The notes: generated from the sequence alone by a model not told the origin. Shown: positions 1-9,355, counted from the first letter of the stretch. The stretch is DNA of 64,000 nt from Streptomyces sp. NBC_00670 (GCF_036226765.1 NZ_CP109017.1:3299501-3363500), one strand, 5' to 3'. Numbers and translations: made by a program.

Positions 1-1
1 A

Positions 2-865
2 TCAACCTTCCTTCATGCTCCGCAGTACGCCCCGGATGAGACTCGCGCTCGCCTCCGGCGCCAATGCCTCCGATCGTAGTTGGTCGAACATGTTGGCGTA
101 AGCGGTCAGGTCCTCCGGAGACTCCAGGACCGAAGTGCCCCGCAGGTTCTCCAAGGACACGGCTTCGACCACGGGCTCGGCATCGAAGCTGAAGGAGGAG
201 AACGCGGAGGTCGTGGCGGCCAGGGCACCTGCGCTGAAGGGCAGCACCTGCACGGTGACGTTCTTCCTCTTGGCCTTTTCGAGGATCGCGGTGAGCTGCT
301 CCCGGTGGATCTTGGCCGTCACCAGCGGGTGTGCGACGACCGCCTCCCACAGGACGACGGAGAACGAGGCGCCACCTCCGTCGATCTTCGTCTGTCGCCC
401 CTCACGGACCCTCACCAGTTGCTCGACCACCTCGGGAGCGACGTAATCAGGACCGGCCGCGATCACCGCCTCCGCGTAGGCCGGGGTCTGCAGAAGCCCG
501 GGGACCAACACCGGCTGCCACTCGCGGATGTACGTCGCGTCGTCCTCCAGGGCGATGTGATCGACGTAGTCCGGGCGCAGGTGGGCCGCGTGCTCCAGCC
601 ACCAGCCGCGGTTCTTGGAGTGCTTGGCCAGTTCCTCCAGCTTGGCGCGTACGTCCGGGTCCTTCACGCCGTACGCGTCCAACAGCAGCCGTACCTCGAT
701 GACGCGCGCGGTGACGTGCCCGCTCTCGACGCGGCTGACCCTCGCCTGACTCGCCGCGATGATCTCCGCGGCCTGCGGCTGGTCGAGTCCGGCCGCCTGG
801 CGGTACTGCCTGAGCGCCGTCCCAAGTCGTCTGCTGCGTACGGTCGGTCGTCCACCTGCGGGCAT
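2..865 (-). CDS. XRE-family HTH regulator with DUF5753 domain
   Basis: A 287-residue DNA-binding regulator of the large Streptomyces XRE/DUF5753 family. A helix-turn-helix occupies about residues 13-65 (QPQAAEIIAASQARVSRVESG) as the family expects, and the DUF5753 part follows, with its hallmark VPGLLQTPAYAEAV at about 121-134. The ATG at 865 is chosen because AGGGGAG lies a few bases upstream; the reading frame stays open much further upstream but without coding character. Members are usually paired with a DUF397 gene just downstream; here downstream is outside the window, so the partner cannot be checked. It is divergent from a HATPase anti-sigma-type gene. The physiological target is unknown. 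Confidence 0.9.
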   Translation of the reverse strand: MPAGGRPTVRSRRLGTALRQYRQAAGLDQPQAAEIIAASQARVSRVESGHVTARVIEVRLLLDAYGVKDPDVRAKLEELAKHSKNRGWWLEHAAHLRPDYVDHIALEDDATYIREWQPVLVPGLLQTPAYAEAVIAAGPDYVAPEVVEQLVRVREGRQTKIDGGGASFSVVLWEAVVAHPLVTAKIHREQLTAILEKAKRKNVTVQVLPFSAGALAATTSAFSSFSFDAEPVVEAVSLENLRGTSVLESPEDLTAYANMFDQLRSEALAPEASASLIRGVLRSMKEG

Positions 866-1003
866 GAGTTCTCCCCTCTTCGGGCGCCACCATGCCACAC
901 GGACGGCCCGATCTGACGGCCTGTCACCCGATCGAGTGGACGAGTGCATGTATTCAGTTGAGTGAGTTGTCGACACGCCGAATTCGGCCCTAACTTCGCC
1001 TCC

Positions 1004-1426
1004 ATGCCCGCAACCGAAACATTCCGCATCCCCAAGCACAAAAGGCACGTCCCGGTCGCCCGGCAGCGCGTGCGGAAGGTGCTCGCGGACTGGGGAGTGA
1101 CGGACGAACTCGCCGACACCATCACCCTGTTGGCGAACGAACTCGTCACCAACGCGGTGGCCCACTGCCGCGTCTCCAGCGCCCAGATCGCCGTCACCCT
1201 CACCCTGGGCGAACCCGAACTGATCCTGGAGGTACGGGACCCCGACCGGGACCGCCTCCCCGAGCCGCGCGACTCCGCCCCGGACGAGGAGGGCGGACGT
1301 GGCCTCGCCCTCGTCGCGGCGCTGGCCGACACCTGGGGGTGCCGGCCGGAGCCGTACGCGAAGTGCGTCTGGGCCCGCCTCACGGTGACCGCACCGGAGG
1401 GGACCCGTGTTCCGGCAACTCCGTGA
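1004..1426 (+). CDS. ATP-binding protein, anti-sigma-factor serine kinase type (HATPase_c)
   Basis: A 140-residue single-domain GHKL ATPase of the RsbW/SpoIIAB-like group very numerous in Streptomyces. The N box (LLANELVTNAVAH, about residues 42-54) and the G box (GGRGLALVAALADTWG, about 98-113) are both visible. Such proteins bind and may phosphorylate sigma factors or their antagonists, but most stand-alone Streptomyces copies have no known target. The ATG at 1004 is used; an upstream GTG at 962 is in frame but lies in the divergent promoter region. The 3' end overlaps the next small gene by 20 bases, suggesting coupling, and the neighbour on the left is a divergent XRE/DUF5753 regulator, a common association. 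Confidence 0.88.
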   Translation: MPATETFRIPKHKRHVPVARQRVRKVLADWGVTDELADTITLLANELVTNAVAHCRVSSAQIAVTLTLGEPELILEVRDPDRDRLPEPRDSAPDEEGGRGLALVAALADTWGCRPEPYAKCVWARLTVTAPEGTRVPATP

Positions 1427-1698
1427 CGCCGCCGCCCGCCTGCTCGGCCACGCCCCACCGTTGACCGACCTCGACCTGGCCCGCGAGGTCCGCCGGCCGG
1501 ACCCGTACGTCTGGCGGCTCCCGAGCCCGTACGACGCCCGCCGGCACCGCTGGTCCAGACGATCCCGTGCGGCCGGTGGCCACCTGTCCTTCCCCTGCGA
1601 CGAGCCCTGCTGGCGCACCCCGGACGCCGCCAAGCCGCTCCCCCTGCCACACGGACGACATCGAGGACGTGGCCCGGCCTTACGTCCTCAAGCGTTGA
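1407..1698 (+). pseudogene. small Streptomyces protein, probably frameshifted
   Basis: A GTG at 1407, behind GGAGGGG and overlapping the upstream stop, opens a frame reading MFRQLRDAAARLLGH... up to about DEPCWRTPDAAKP (near 1635). From about 1651 the coding-like reading (TDDIEDVARPYVLKR, stop TGA at 1696-1698) continues in the next frame. The uninterrupted original frame runs to 1901, into the following gene, as proline/arginine-rich translation. A one-base gain in the C tract at 1639-1644 would explain the switch. I read this as one gene of about 97 codons broken by a frameshift, or a sequencing error. Function unknown; it sits in an operon-like position behind the HATPase gene. Confidence 0.5.
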
Positions 1699-1882
1699 CG
1701 CCTCGGCGACCTCGGCCGCCCCCTGTCGCCCAACTCGCCGGCTACACCCAGTCCGGTGACCGGTTCCGTTTGGACTCTGTCCGACGATCAGCACTGGGGG
1801 ACGTGCTTCCTCCTGACGCGGGTATCCGTTTCACGCAGCAGCCACCGCGGAGACCGAGATCCGCTGAGATGAGGGGTACCGC

Positions 1883-2308
1883 ATGTCTGCATCTCTTGTA
1901 GAAACCGTCGATATCCAAGCTCCCGTCGAAGTCGCATGGGCGCTTTGGAGCGATGTAACTCAATGGCCGTCCTTCTTGAGCCACGTACGCCAGGTGGAAA
2001 GGCTGGACGATCGCCGCTTCACCTGGCAGCTTCAACTGCCGGGAGCTGACAAGTACTTCGTGGCCGAGCTCACCGAGGTAGTACCGGAAGACCGCATAGC
2101 CTGGCACACCGTCGAGGGAGTCGATCACGCGGGGGTGGTCACCTTCCATCGTCTGAGCGACACGACATGCCGGGTGACTCTGCAGATCGAATACGACCCC
2201 AAGGGCTTCGTCGAACACCTTGGCGCACTCACCAACCTGGACTCGACACTCGCCAACTACGACCTCGGCCAGTTCCAGAAGCTGGCCGAAACGACAGCGG
2301 CTTCGTGA
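1883..2308 (+). CDS. SRPBCC-family (polyketide cyclase / COQ10-like) protein
   Basis: A 141-residue START/Bet v1-fold protein. It opens with the family pattern ETVDIQAPVEVAWALWSDVTQWPSFLSHV and has the expected beta-rich middle (DRIAWHTVEGVDHAGVVTFH) and the terminal helix (LGALTNLDSTLANYDLGQFQKLAE). These proteins bind hydrophobic ligands; related ones in Streptomyces are called cyclases or coenzyme-Q-binding proteins, but the ligand cannot be read from sequence. The ATG at 1883 has GAGGGG upstream. Base composition is clearly lower in GC than the neighbours (many T- and A-ending codons such as TCT, CTT, GTA), which suggests more recent acquisition together with the accessory strip at the left end. 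Confidence 0.85.
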   Translation: MSASLVETVDIQAPVEVAWALWSDVTQWPSFLSHVRQVERLDDRRFTWQLQLPGADKYFVAELTEVVPEDRIAWHTVEGVDHAGVVTFHRLSDTTCRVTLQIEYDPKGFVEHLGALTNLDSTLANYDLGQFQKLAETTAAS

Positions 2309-2418
2309 CCTCCGCGTTTCCGGTGATTCACGGAACGCGCACACCTGCCGTAACGGGCTGGCGTCAGACCGAGCCGGCCCAACGTTTTCCGCAGACGATA
2401 AAGATGCGAAGGGGAGAG

Positions 2419-2643
2419 ATGCGACATGCGGCAGGGGACCTGTCGTACGGGTTCTATCTGGAGCGGCCCTCGTACCTCTCCCTCGCCCTCGTGACCTGCT
2501 CCCCCAACCGCACGGGCCCGGGTCTCCCGTGCCCGGACGGTGCGGCGGCCGGACGGGACGGGGACCGTGGGCCGTCCCCGCCCCCGTCCCCGTCCCCGTC
2601 CCCGTCCCGCACAACCGCCGCAGCCGGCGATCACACGGGGTGA
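2419..2643 (+). CDS. possible small ORF of unknown function
   Basis: An ATG at 2419 directly follows a good ribosome-binding sequence (AAGGGGAGAG) and opens 74 codons beginning MRHAAGDLSYGFYLERPSY. The second half is a low-complexity Pro/Ser stretch produced by a CCCCGT tandem repeat, which weakens the case. I recognise no family. It lies in the 340-base gap between the SRPBCC gene and a gene fragment on the other strand. Listed only because of its ribosome-binding site. Confidence 0.18.
   Translation: MRHAAGDLSYGFYLERPSYLSLALVTCSPNRTGPGLPCPDGAAAGRDGDRGPSPPPSPSPSPSRTTAAAGDHTG
2574..2608. repeat. CCCCGT hexanucleotide tandem repeat
   Basis: About five imperfect copies of a 6-base unit (CCCCGT) lie in the intergenic stretch between 2309 and 2647. 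It is simple-sequence and may vary in length between strains. Apart from the weak small ORF across it, I see nothing else in this gap. Confidence 0.7.
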
Positions 2644-2647
2644 CGCG

Positions 2648-2776
2648 TCAGAAGACGAACGGCCCCGGGCTCTGCGCCGAGACGGCCGTGCAGTGGACGG
2701 TGAGCGTGCCGTACGTGCTCGTGAGCGACGTGAACCGCAGCGGCTCGCCCCTTTCTGTGGTCAGCGAGCCAACGGC
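2648..2776 (-). pseudogene. 3' fragment of a protein-coding gene
   Basis: Read on the minus strand, about 40 codons ending at TGA 2648-2650 (ending ...TVHCTAVSAQSPGPFVF) use G or C at nearly every third position, the signature of real Streptomyces coding sequence. Going upstream, past about 2776, the frame enters an AT-rich stretch (2805-2840, with TAATAATTTGATAG) of non-coding character and no start is available. This looks like the tail of a truncated gene left between the SRPBCC gene and the cellulase. I do not recognise the family from 40 residues. Confidence 0.4.
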
Positions 2777-2940
2777 CGGCGGGCCGAGGCGAGGAGCAGT
2801 TGAGAAGTGGTCCAGTAATAATTTGATAGTTGAAGTATGTGGACCCGGGGAGGGGGCAGCGGGGCTGCCCTCGGGCAGACTGGTTGCCCGTTCGGGCACT
2901 CGTGGCCCACCGGTTCCGAAGACCCCGGTGTCCGGAGAAC

Positions 2941-2967
2941 GGGGCGCCCGAACGCTCCGGGCGCCCC
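2941..2967 (-). terminator. hairpin terminator of the cellulase gene
   Basis: A perfect 10-bp stem, GGGGCGCCCG pairing with CGGGCGCCCC around a 7-base loop, begins 6 bases beyond the cellulase stop codon. There is no T tract, as is usual for Streptomyces terminators. Confidence 0.75.
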
Positions 2968-2973
2968 CACCGC

Positions 2974-4656
<1,683 letters not shown>

Positions 4657-5655
4657 TCACCGCCGCCGGCGCAGCCTCCGCAGCCCGAGGAAGCCGGCCG
4701 CCAGGACGAGCACCGCGCCCGCGCCGACCTTCAGGTTCCCGCCGCTCACCGGCCCGTCGTCGTCCCCCGACGCCTTCCCGCTCCCGCCGCCGGACGATCC
4801 CGACGACGAGGACGAGGACCCCTGCCCCGGCGCGTCCTCCGCCTTGACCGGGCTGTCCTTGCCCTCCGAGCCGTACATCAGCTTCGTCCCGTCGGCGCTG
4901 TACGTGACCGACTCGCCCTGGCCCTGGAGCGGCACGTTGAGCCGGCCGGCGCGCTTGATCCTCCCGCCCCCCTCCCAGTCGTAGAGGACGCCGCCGAAGT
5001 AGCCGCGTACGGCGAGCTGCTCGCCGTCCGGGGAGAGGGCCGCGTCGGTGGCCCACAGGTCGACGGTCGCCACCGGCTTGAAGACGTTGCTGCCGGAGGT
5101 CGACAGCCGCTCCGGGCCCTCGTACAGATGGCCGCCGTCCTCGTTCTTGTCGACGATGTAGACGCGCCCGGACTTGGGGTCCACCACCATCGACTCCGCG
5201 TCCCGCGCCCCGTCGGAGTACTTCACGACGTACTGCGTGGCCCGCACGGTCTGGTCCACGAGCTTCTTCGGCTCGGGCAGCTTGTAGATCCAGACGTACG
5301 GCCAGCTGCCGCCGAGGTTGTCGCCGATGTCGCCGACGTAGATCTGGTCGTCGGGGCCGATCGAGATGGCCTCGACGTCGCGCGGGGTGCCGATGCCGCT
5401 GAGGGTGATCCGGGCGAGGGTCCTGCCGGTCGCGCTGTCGACGGCGTAGAGGTACGGGCCGTCGTCGCTGTCGTTGTGCGTCCAGTAGACGCCCTTGTGC
5501 CGGTGGGAGGCGGCGAGACCGCTGGACTCGGTGATGCGCGGGTCCTTGATCGTGAAGCCCGCGTCACCGTCCGAGGACGGTGCCGCGGAGGCGACGGGCG
5601 CGGCGAGGGCACCCACGAGCAGGGCCCCGGCGAGGAGGGCGAACGGTCGGCGCAT
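4657..5655 (-). CDS. exported beta-propeller-like protein with C-terminal membrane anchor
   Basis: A 332-residue secreted protein of unknown function. Residues 1-25 form a signal peptide ending ASA. The body (about 30-255) has repeated motifs typical of blade-type propellers (VYWTHNDSDDGPYLYAVD, IYVGDIGDN, VYIVDKNEDGGHLYEG, SPDGEQLAVRGY). A Ser/Gly-rich linker (about 270-300) leads to one hydrophobic segment (VGAGAVLVLAAGFLGL) followed by an all-Arg/Leu tail, giving a type I anchored topology without an LPXTG sorting motif. ATG 5655 is used; a GGAGGAG lies rather far upstream. Homologues are annotated as WD40-repeat or secreted proteins. It is divergent from an SGNH hydrolase, and no substrate is evident. 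Confidence 0.82.
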   Translation of the reverse strand: MRRPFALLAGALLVGALAAPVASAAPSSDGDAGFTIKDPRITESSGLAASHRHKGVYWTHNDSDDGPYLYAVDSATGRTLARITLSGIGTPRDVEAISIGPDDQIYVGDIGDNLGGSWPYVWIYKLPEPKKLVDQTVRATQYVVKYSDGARDAESMVVDPKSGRVYIVDKNEDGGHLYEGPERLSTSGSNVFKPVATVDLWATDAALSPDGEQLAVRGYFGGVLYDWEGGGRIKRAGRLNVPLQGQGESVTYSADGTKLMYGSEGKDSPVKAEDAPGQGSSSSSSGSSGGGSGKASGDDDGPVSGGNLKVGAGAVLVLAAGFLGLRRLRRRR

Positions 5656-5691
5656 GCGGCCAAGCCTGCCATCTCCTCCGGCGGTTGCGGC

Positions 5692-5781
5692 GGGTGGGCG
5701 GCCCACCGGCGGCCGGGCGGTACGGGGGCAGGTCGCGGGTGGGCGGTCCGTCGGCGGCCGGGCGGGACGGGGGCGGGTCGC
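5692..5781. repeat. 45-bp tandem duplication in the divergent promoter region
   Basis: Two adjacent copies of a 45-base unit (5692-5736 and 5737-5781, few differences, each containing GGGTGGGCGG and GCGGCCGGGCGG) lie between the anchored propeller-like gene and the SGNH hydrolase, where the promoters of both should be. Confidence 0.75.
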
Positions 5782-5867
5782 ACCCGGCAGGCCTTGGTGG
5801 CCGGTCTCACATCCCGCCGGGGCGCCCGCCGTTCCGCGCGGCGGTCCCCGTCCGCCATCATGAGCGG

Positions 5868-6542
5868 ATGCTCAGGTTCATGCCCGTAGGCGACTCCATG
5901 ACCATCGGCAGCGCGGGCGAACACACCTGGCGCTACCGGCTGTGGCAGCACCTGCGCGACACCTACGGCCGTCCGTTCGCGCTGGTCGGACCGCGCGAGA
6001 CGCTGTACGACAAGGCGCTGGACGCCCCCGTGTCCTACGAGTACGCCGACCCAGACTTCCCCCGCGCCCATCTGGCCGGCTGGGGCGAGGGCTGGCAGCA
6101 CCTGGCCCCGCTGATCGGGGACGCGGTGCGCGAGAGCCGCGCGGACGTGCTGCTCGTCTCCCTCGGCCTGATCGACCTGGGCTTCTACACCAACGCCGAG
6201 CAGACGGCGGAGAACATGCGGCGGTTCGTGGCCGGGGCGCGGGAGGCCCGGCCCCGGGTGCGGATGGTGCTGCTGCCGGTGATACCCAACGTCCGCGCCA
6301 CGAACGACGCGTTCTTCGCGGCGGAGGTCACCCGCTTCAACGAACTGCTCGCGAAGGCGGTCGCCGACCTCGACGAGCCCGCCTCCCCCCTCCTCCTCGC
6401 CTCCGTTCCCGAGTCCTACGACATCGACCTCGACACCTACGACGGCACGCACCCCAACGCATCCGGCGAGCACAAACTGGCGGCGGCCTTCGCGGGGGCG
6501 ATGCATCAGGGGTGGGGGTGGGGTGGGGAGTACGAGGGGTGA
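5868..6542 (+). CDS. SGNH/GDSL-family hydrolase
   Basis: A 224-residue cytosolic-looking esterase/lipase of the SGNH fold. The nucleophile Ser is in the GDS motif (MPVGDSMTIG, residues 8-10) and the C-terminal block V D-x-x-H is present in DGTHPNASGEHKLA. The SGNH Gly and Asn blocks fit SLGLIDLGF (an unusual variant lacking the common GxND) and PVIPNVRATN. No signal peptide is seen, although many relatives are secreted. ATG 5868 is used; ATG 5880 (MPVGDS) is a possible later start. It stands between a divergent secreted-protein gene and a Uma2 gene. The substrate cannot be predicted; the modified block III is worth noting. Confidence 0.82.
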   Translation: MLRFMPVGDSMTIGSAGEHTWRYRLWQHLRDTYGRPFALVGPRETLYDKALDAPVSYEYADPDFPRAHLAGWGEGWQHLAPLIGDAVRESRADVLLVSLGLIDLGFYTNAEQTAENMRRFVAGAREARPRVRMVLLPVIPNVRATNDAFFAAEVTRFNELLAKAVADLDEPASPLLLASVPESYDIDLDTYDGTHPNASGEHKLAAAFAGAMHQGWGWGGEYEG

Positions 6543-6669
6543 GCGGACGCGGTCCGCTCGGTTCGCACGTTCGGGGGGCATATGCACGCCCCTCGTTGCC
6601 CCGGTGCCGTGCGTATCGTTGTACCGCGCGGCCGCCCTCGTCCGTGAGCGGCCGGGGAGGAGCGCCACG

Positions 6670-7263
6670 GTGACCGTCATTGAGGACAGGATCATGATGG
6701 CCGAGAGCGACAACACCACGCGCCTGGACGAATGGTTCGAGCGCCTGGAGCGTATGCCCGTCCCCGAAGGATTCAGGGTCGAGATCGTCGGGGGCAATGT
6801 CCACATGACACCGCAGCGGGACGTCCACTGGGAAACCATTCGGGAGATCCTCTGGGCACTCGAGGATCACTTCGGAAGGCGGCGTGCGCGAGTCCTCTCG
6901 GACGTCCGCATCGACTTCCCCGGCCACGAGAACGGCTTCTGCCCCGATGTGGCCAAGCTGCGCGAGGGCGCGGCGAAGGACGACGAGGGCCGCTGGCGGT
7001 ACGGAGACGTGGAGTTCGTCGCCGAGGTCATCTCCAAGGGGACGGCCCGGAACGACTACGGCCCCAAGAAGGCCGCGTACGCACAGGCCGGGGTGGGCGT
7101 GTATCTGATCGCCGATCCCTATCAGGGACGGTGCCACGTCTACACGGAGCCGAAGAACGGTGACTACACCTGCGAGCTGCGTGTCGACTACGGAGGCGAC
7201 GTCGACATGACCACCACCCCCCTCGGTCTCCTCCTGAAGACCGACAACTTCCCCCGCGACTGA
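6670..7263 (+). CDS. Uma2-family restriction-endonuclease-fold protein
   Basis: A 197-residue Uma2/DUF820 protein, a PD-(D/E)XK-fold family greatly expanded in Streptomyces and cyanobacteria. Visible nuclease-core residues are E in RVEIVGGNVHM, D in FCPDVAKL, and E-x-I in DVEFVAEVISKGTARNDYGPKKAAYAQAGV, the family signature with its lysine pair. GTG 6670 is preceded by GGGGAGGAG at ideal spacing. Some Streptomyces members are leaderless or stress-linked, but no function is established for the stand-alone copies; DNA-binding or nuclease activity is an inference from the fold. It is not flanked by toxin, methylase or mobile genes here. Confidence 0.88.
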   Translation: MTVIEDRIMMAESDNTTRLDEWFERLERMPVPEGFRVEIVGGNVHMTPQRDVHWETIREILWALEDHFGRRRARVLSDVRIDFPGHENGFCPDVAKLREGAAKDDEGRWRYGDVEFVAEVISKGTARNDYGPKKAAYAQAGVGVYLIADPYQGRCHVYTEPKNGDYTCELRVDYGGDVDMTTTPLGLLLKTDNFPRD

Positions 7264-7327
7264 TCCCTCCGCGCCCCCAGGGGCGCTCCCCTTGCTTCGA
7301 GCGCACTCCAGCACGTTGGCTGGAGGT

Positions 7328-8320
7328 ATGGAGTACACGCAGCTCGGACGCACGGGACTCAAGGTCGCACGGCTGGTCCTCGGGACCATGAACTTCGGTC
7401 CGCAGACCGGTGAGGCCGACAGTCACGCCATCATGGACGCGGCGCTGGACGCCGGTATCAACCTCTTCGACACCGCCAACGTCTACGGCTGGGGCGAGAA
7501 CAAGGGCCGGACCGAGACGATCATCGGCAACTGGTTCGCCAAGGGCGGCGACCGGCGCGACAAGGTCGTCCTCGCCACCAAGGTGTACGGCGACATGACG
7601 CTCGACGGCAGCCCCGTCTGGCCCAACCACGACAAGCTCTCCGCGGTCAACATCCGCCGTGCCGTGGAGGCCTCCCTGAAGCGGTTGCAGACCGACCACA
7701 TCGACCTCTACCAGTTCCACCACGTCGACCGGGACACCCCGTTCGACGAGATCTGGCAGGCGATGGACGTCCTGGTCCAGCAGGGCAAGGTCCTCTACGT
7801 CGGCTCCAGCAACTTCGCCGGCTACAAGATCGCGCAGGCCAACGAGACCGCCGCACGGCGCGGGTCGTACGGGCTGGTCAGCGAGCAGTGCCTGTACAAC
7901 CTCGCCGAGCGGCGGGCCGAGATGGAGGTCATCCCGGCCGCGCGGGACTACGGGCTCGGCGTCATCCCCTGGTCGCCGCTGCACGGCGGGCTGCTGGGCG
8001 GGGTGCTGAAGAAGCAGGCGGAGGGCGGGCGCCGGGCGTCCGGCCGGGCCGCCGACACCCTCGCCGATCCGGCCGGCCGGGCGCGGATCCAGGCGTACGA
8101 GGACCTGCTCGACAAGCACGGCCTGGAGCCGGGCGAGGTGGCGCTGGCGTGGCTGCTGACGCGGCCGGGGGTGACGGGGCCGATCGTCGGGCCGCGCACG
8201 GGGGAGCAGCTGGAGTCCGCGGTGCGGGCGGTGGAGCTGGAGCTGAGCGAGGAGCTGCTGGCGTCCCTGGACGAAATCTTCCCGGGCCCGGGCCCGTCCC
8301 CGGAGGCGTTCGCCTGGTAG
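7328..8320 (+). CDS. aldo/keto reductase
   Basis: A 330-residue NADPH-dependent oxidoreductase of the AKR superfamily (YajO/Tas-like group), with a full (beta/alpha)8 layout. The catalytic tetrad is readable: D48 and Y53 (FDTANVYGWG), K85 (ATKVYG) and H122 (DLYQFHHVD). The cofactor end is typical (VGSSNFAGYKIAQA, SEQCLYNLAERRAE, VTGPIVGPRTGEQLESAV). ATG 7328 follows GGAGG at very short spacing, so the exact start could be discussed, but the protein begins as relatives do (MEYTQLGRTGLKVARLVLGTM). It is monocistronic between a Uma2 gene and a tiny reverse-strand membrane gene. The physiological carbonyl substrate is unknown. Confidence 0.93.
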   Translation: MEYTQLGRTGLKVARLVLGTMNFGPQTGEADSHAIMDAALDAGINLFDTANVYGWGENKGRTETIIGNWFAKGGDRRDKVVLATKVYGDMTLDGSPVWPNHDKLSAVNIRRAVEASLKRLQTDHIDLYQFHHVDRDTPFDEIWQAMDVLVQQGKVLYVGSSNFAGYKIAQANETAARRGSYGLVSEQCLYNLAERRAEMEVIPAARDYGLGVIPWSPLHGGLLGGVLKKQAEGGRRASGRAADTLADPAGRARIQAYEDLLDKHGLEPGEVALAWLLTRPGVTGPIVGPRTGEQLESAVRAVELELSEELLASLDEIFPGPGPSPEAFAW

Positions 8321-8336
8321 CGAGCGGCGCTGTGCC

Positions 8337-8426
8337 CTACTGGTTCAGGGCGGCTGCCAGGGCGACGACGATGAACATGACGACGAGTACGACGGCCATG
8401 ATGCGGTTGCGGGTCTTCGGGTCCAC
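8337..8426 (-). CDS. tiny conserved membrane peptide (29 aa)
   Basis: A GTG at 8426 opens a 29-codon frame: MDPKTRNRIMAVV..., then a hydrophobic segment (VLVVMFIVVALAAAL) and a short NQ end. The charged N-terminus followed by one membrane-spanning helix, the full GC bias at third positions and its tight fit behind the reductase gene argue for a real small membrane protein; I recall near-identical short proteins annotated in other Streptomyces. No ribosome-binding site is obvious; a GTTACGCT sequence about 7 bases upstream could be a leaderless promoter. Function unknown. Confidence 0.65.
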   Translation of the reverse strand: MDPKTRNRIMAVVLVVMFIVVALAAALNQ

Positions 8427-8583
8427 GGGTCGAGCGTAACGGGCGGGGGTGCGGGCCAAGGCCCCGCCCTCCCCCACGGAGCCGCTCCGCGGGGGGCGCG
8501 ATCGGACTCGGGTGACCGGGGTCGCGGGGCGGCGGCGGGTCCGGGCCCCCGCCGCCCCTACCCCCGGGGCGCGGAAGAGCTCG

Positions 8584-8783
8584 GGTGACCGGGGTCGCGG
8601 GGCGGGTGCGGGTGCGTCGTGGCTGGTCGCGCAGGCTTTTCAGGGGCGCGGGGAACTGCGCGAGAAGCCCCCACCCACCCGCACTCCCCATCGAAACCCC
8701 ACCCACCCGAGCTCTCCCGGGGTACAAGGGGCGGAGCCCCTTGAAGGGACGGGGAGGGTAGGGGCGGCGGGGGCGAGGAAAAC
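8584..8783. repeat. dispersed composite intergenic repeat, copy 1 (one palindrome arm lost)
   Basis: The 360-base gap before the ThpR gene holds a copy of the repeat family described in the findings: one arm of the palindrome (8642-8663), the GGGGCGGAGCCCC hairpin (8728-8740) and the block GGGTAGGGGCGGCGGGGGCG (8756 onward) ending 5 bases from the ThpR stop codon. The left palindrome arm survives only as TCGCGCAG at 8627-8634. No gene is seen in the rest of the gap. Confidence 0.85.
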
Positions 8784-8788
8784 CACGC

Positions 8789-9355
8789 TCACCCCGTCAA
8801 AGGCCACCGCGTGAGCGACTCGTACCGCGGGCGTTCGCCCGGGACGCCGGAGGCGGGGAGCCGGCTACGGACGAGGTGCACGTGCCGCACCTCCCAGTCC
8901 CGGCCCTCGAACCCCTCCAACGCCGCCACGTACGGCCGAAGATCCACTCCCCGCCGCCCACCCCGCGCCAACGTCACATGCGGCCGGTACCGCCGGCCCA
9001 CTTCCACCGGCAGTCCCGCCTTCCGCCCCGCGGCCTCGGCCCTCCCCGCCAACACCCGCAGCACCCCCACATCTCCCGAAACCCCCACCCACAGCACCCG
9101 GTCACCGAAGCGCCCGGCCCCCCGCAGGGCGAGCCGGAACGGCACGGTCCGCCCGGCCGCCCGGGCCAGCCGGCCGGACAGCTCCGGCACGGCCTCCTCG
9201 CCGACCTCCCCGTAGAACGCCAGCGTGAAGTGCCACCCCGCCCGCTCGGTCCAGCGCAGCGCCTCCGCACCGGGCAGTCCCCGCAGCCCCGCCGCCCGCG
9301 CGGCCAGCTCCTCGACCGCCTCCTCCGGCGGCAGCACCGCGGCGAACAGTCTCAT
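8789..9355 (-). CDS. thpR: RNA 2',3'-cyclic phosphodiesterase (2'-5' RNA ligase family)
   Basis: A 188-residue 2H phosphoesterase. Both catalytic H-x-T motifs are present, HFTLAF (about residues 42-47) and HVTLAR (about 130-135), with the family N-terminus MRLFAAVLPP. The family opens 2',3'-cyclic phosphate ends on RNA; the biological substrate in Streptomyces is unknown. Its ATG overlaps the MFS gene's stop codon (ATGA, 9352-9355), so translation is coupled. The C-terminal part (ESLTRWPL) is the usual end for this group. The stop codon is directly followed by a copy of the dispersed repeat. Confidence 0.93.
   Translation of the reverse strand: MRLFAAVLPPEEAVEELAARAAGLRGLPGAEALRWTERAGWHFTLAFYGEVGEEAVPELSGRLARAAGRTVPFRLALRGAGRFGDRVLWVGVSGDVGVLRVLAGRAEAAGRKAGLPVEVGRRYRPHVTLARGGRRGVDLRPYVAALEGFEGRDWEVRHVHLVRSRLPASGVPGERPRYESLTRWPLTG

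Noticed and set aside
2..1426. XRE regulator next to a HATPase gene considered as a toxin-antitoxin or defence system.
   Set aside because: No toxin-like partner is present; both belong to large Streptomyces regulatory families.
6670..7263. Uma2 protein considered as part of a restriction or mobile system.
   Set aside because: It stands alone among metabolic genes, without methylase, integrase or repeats.
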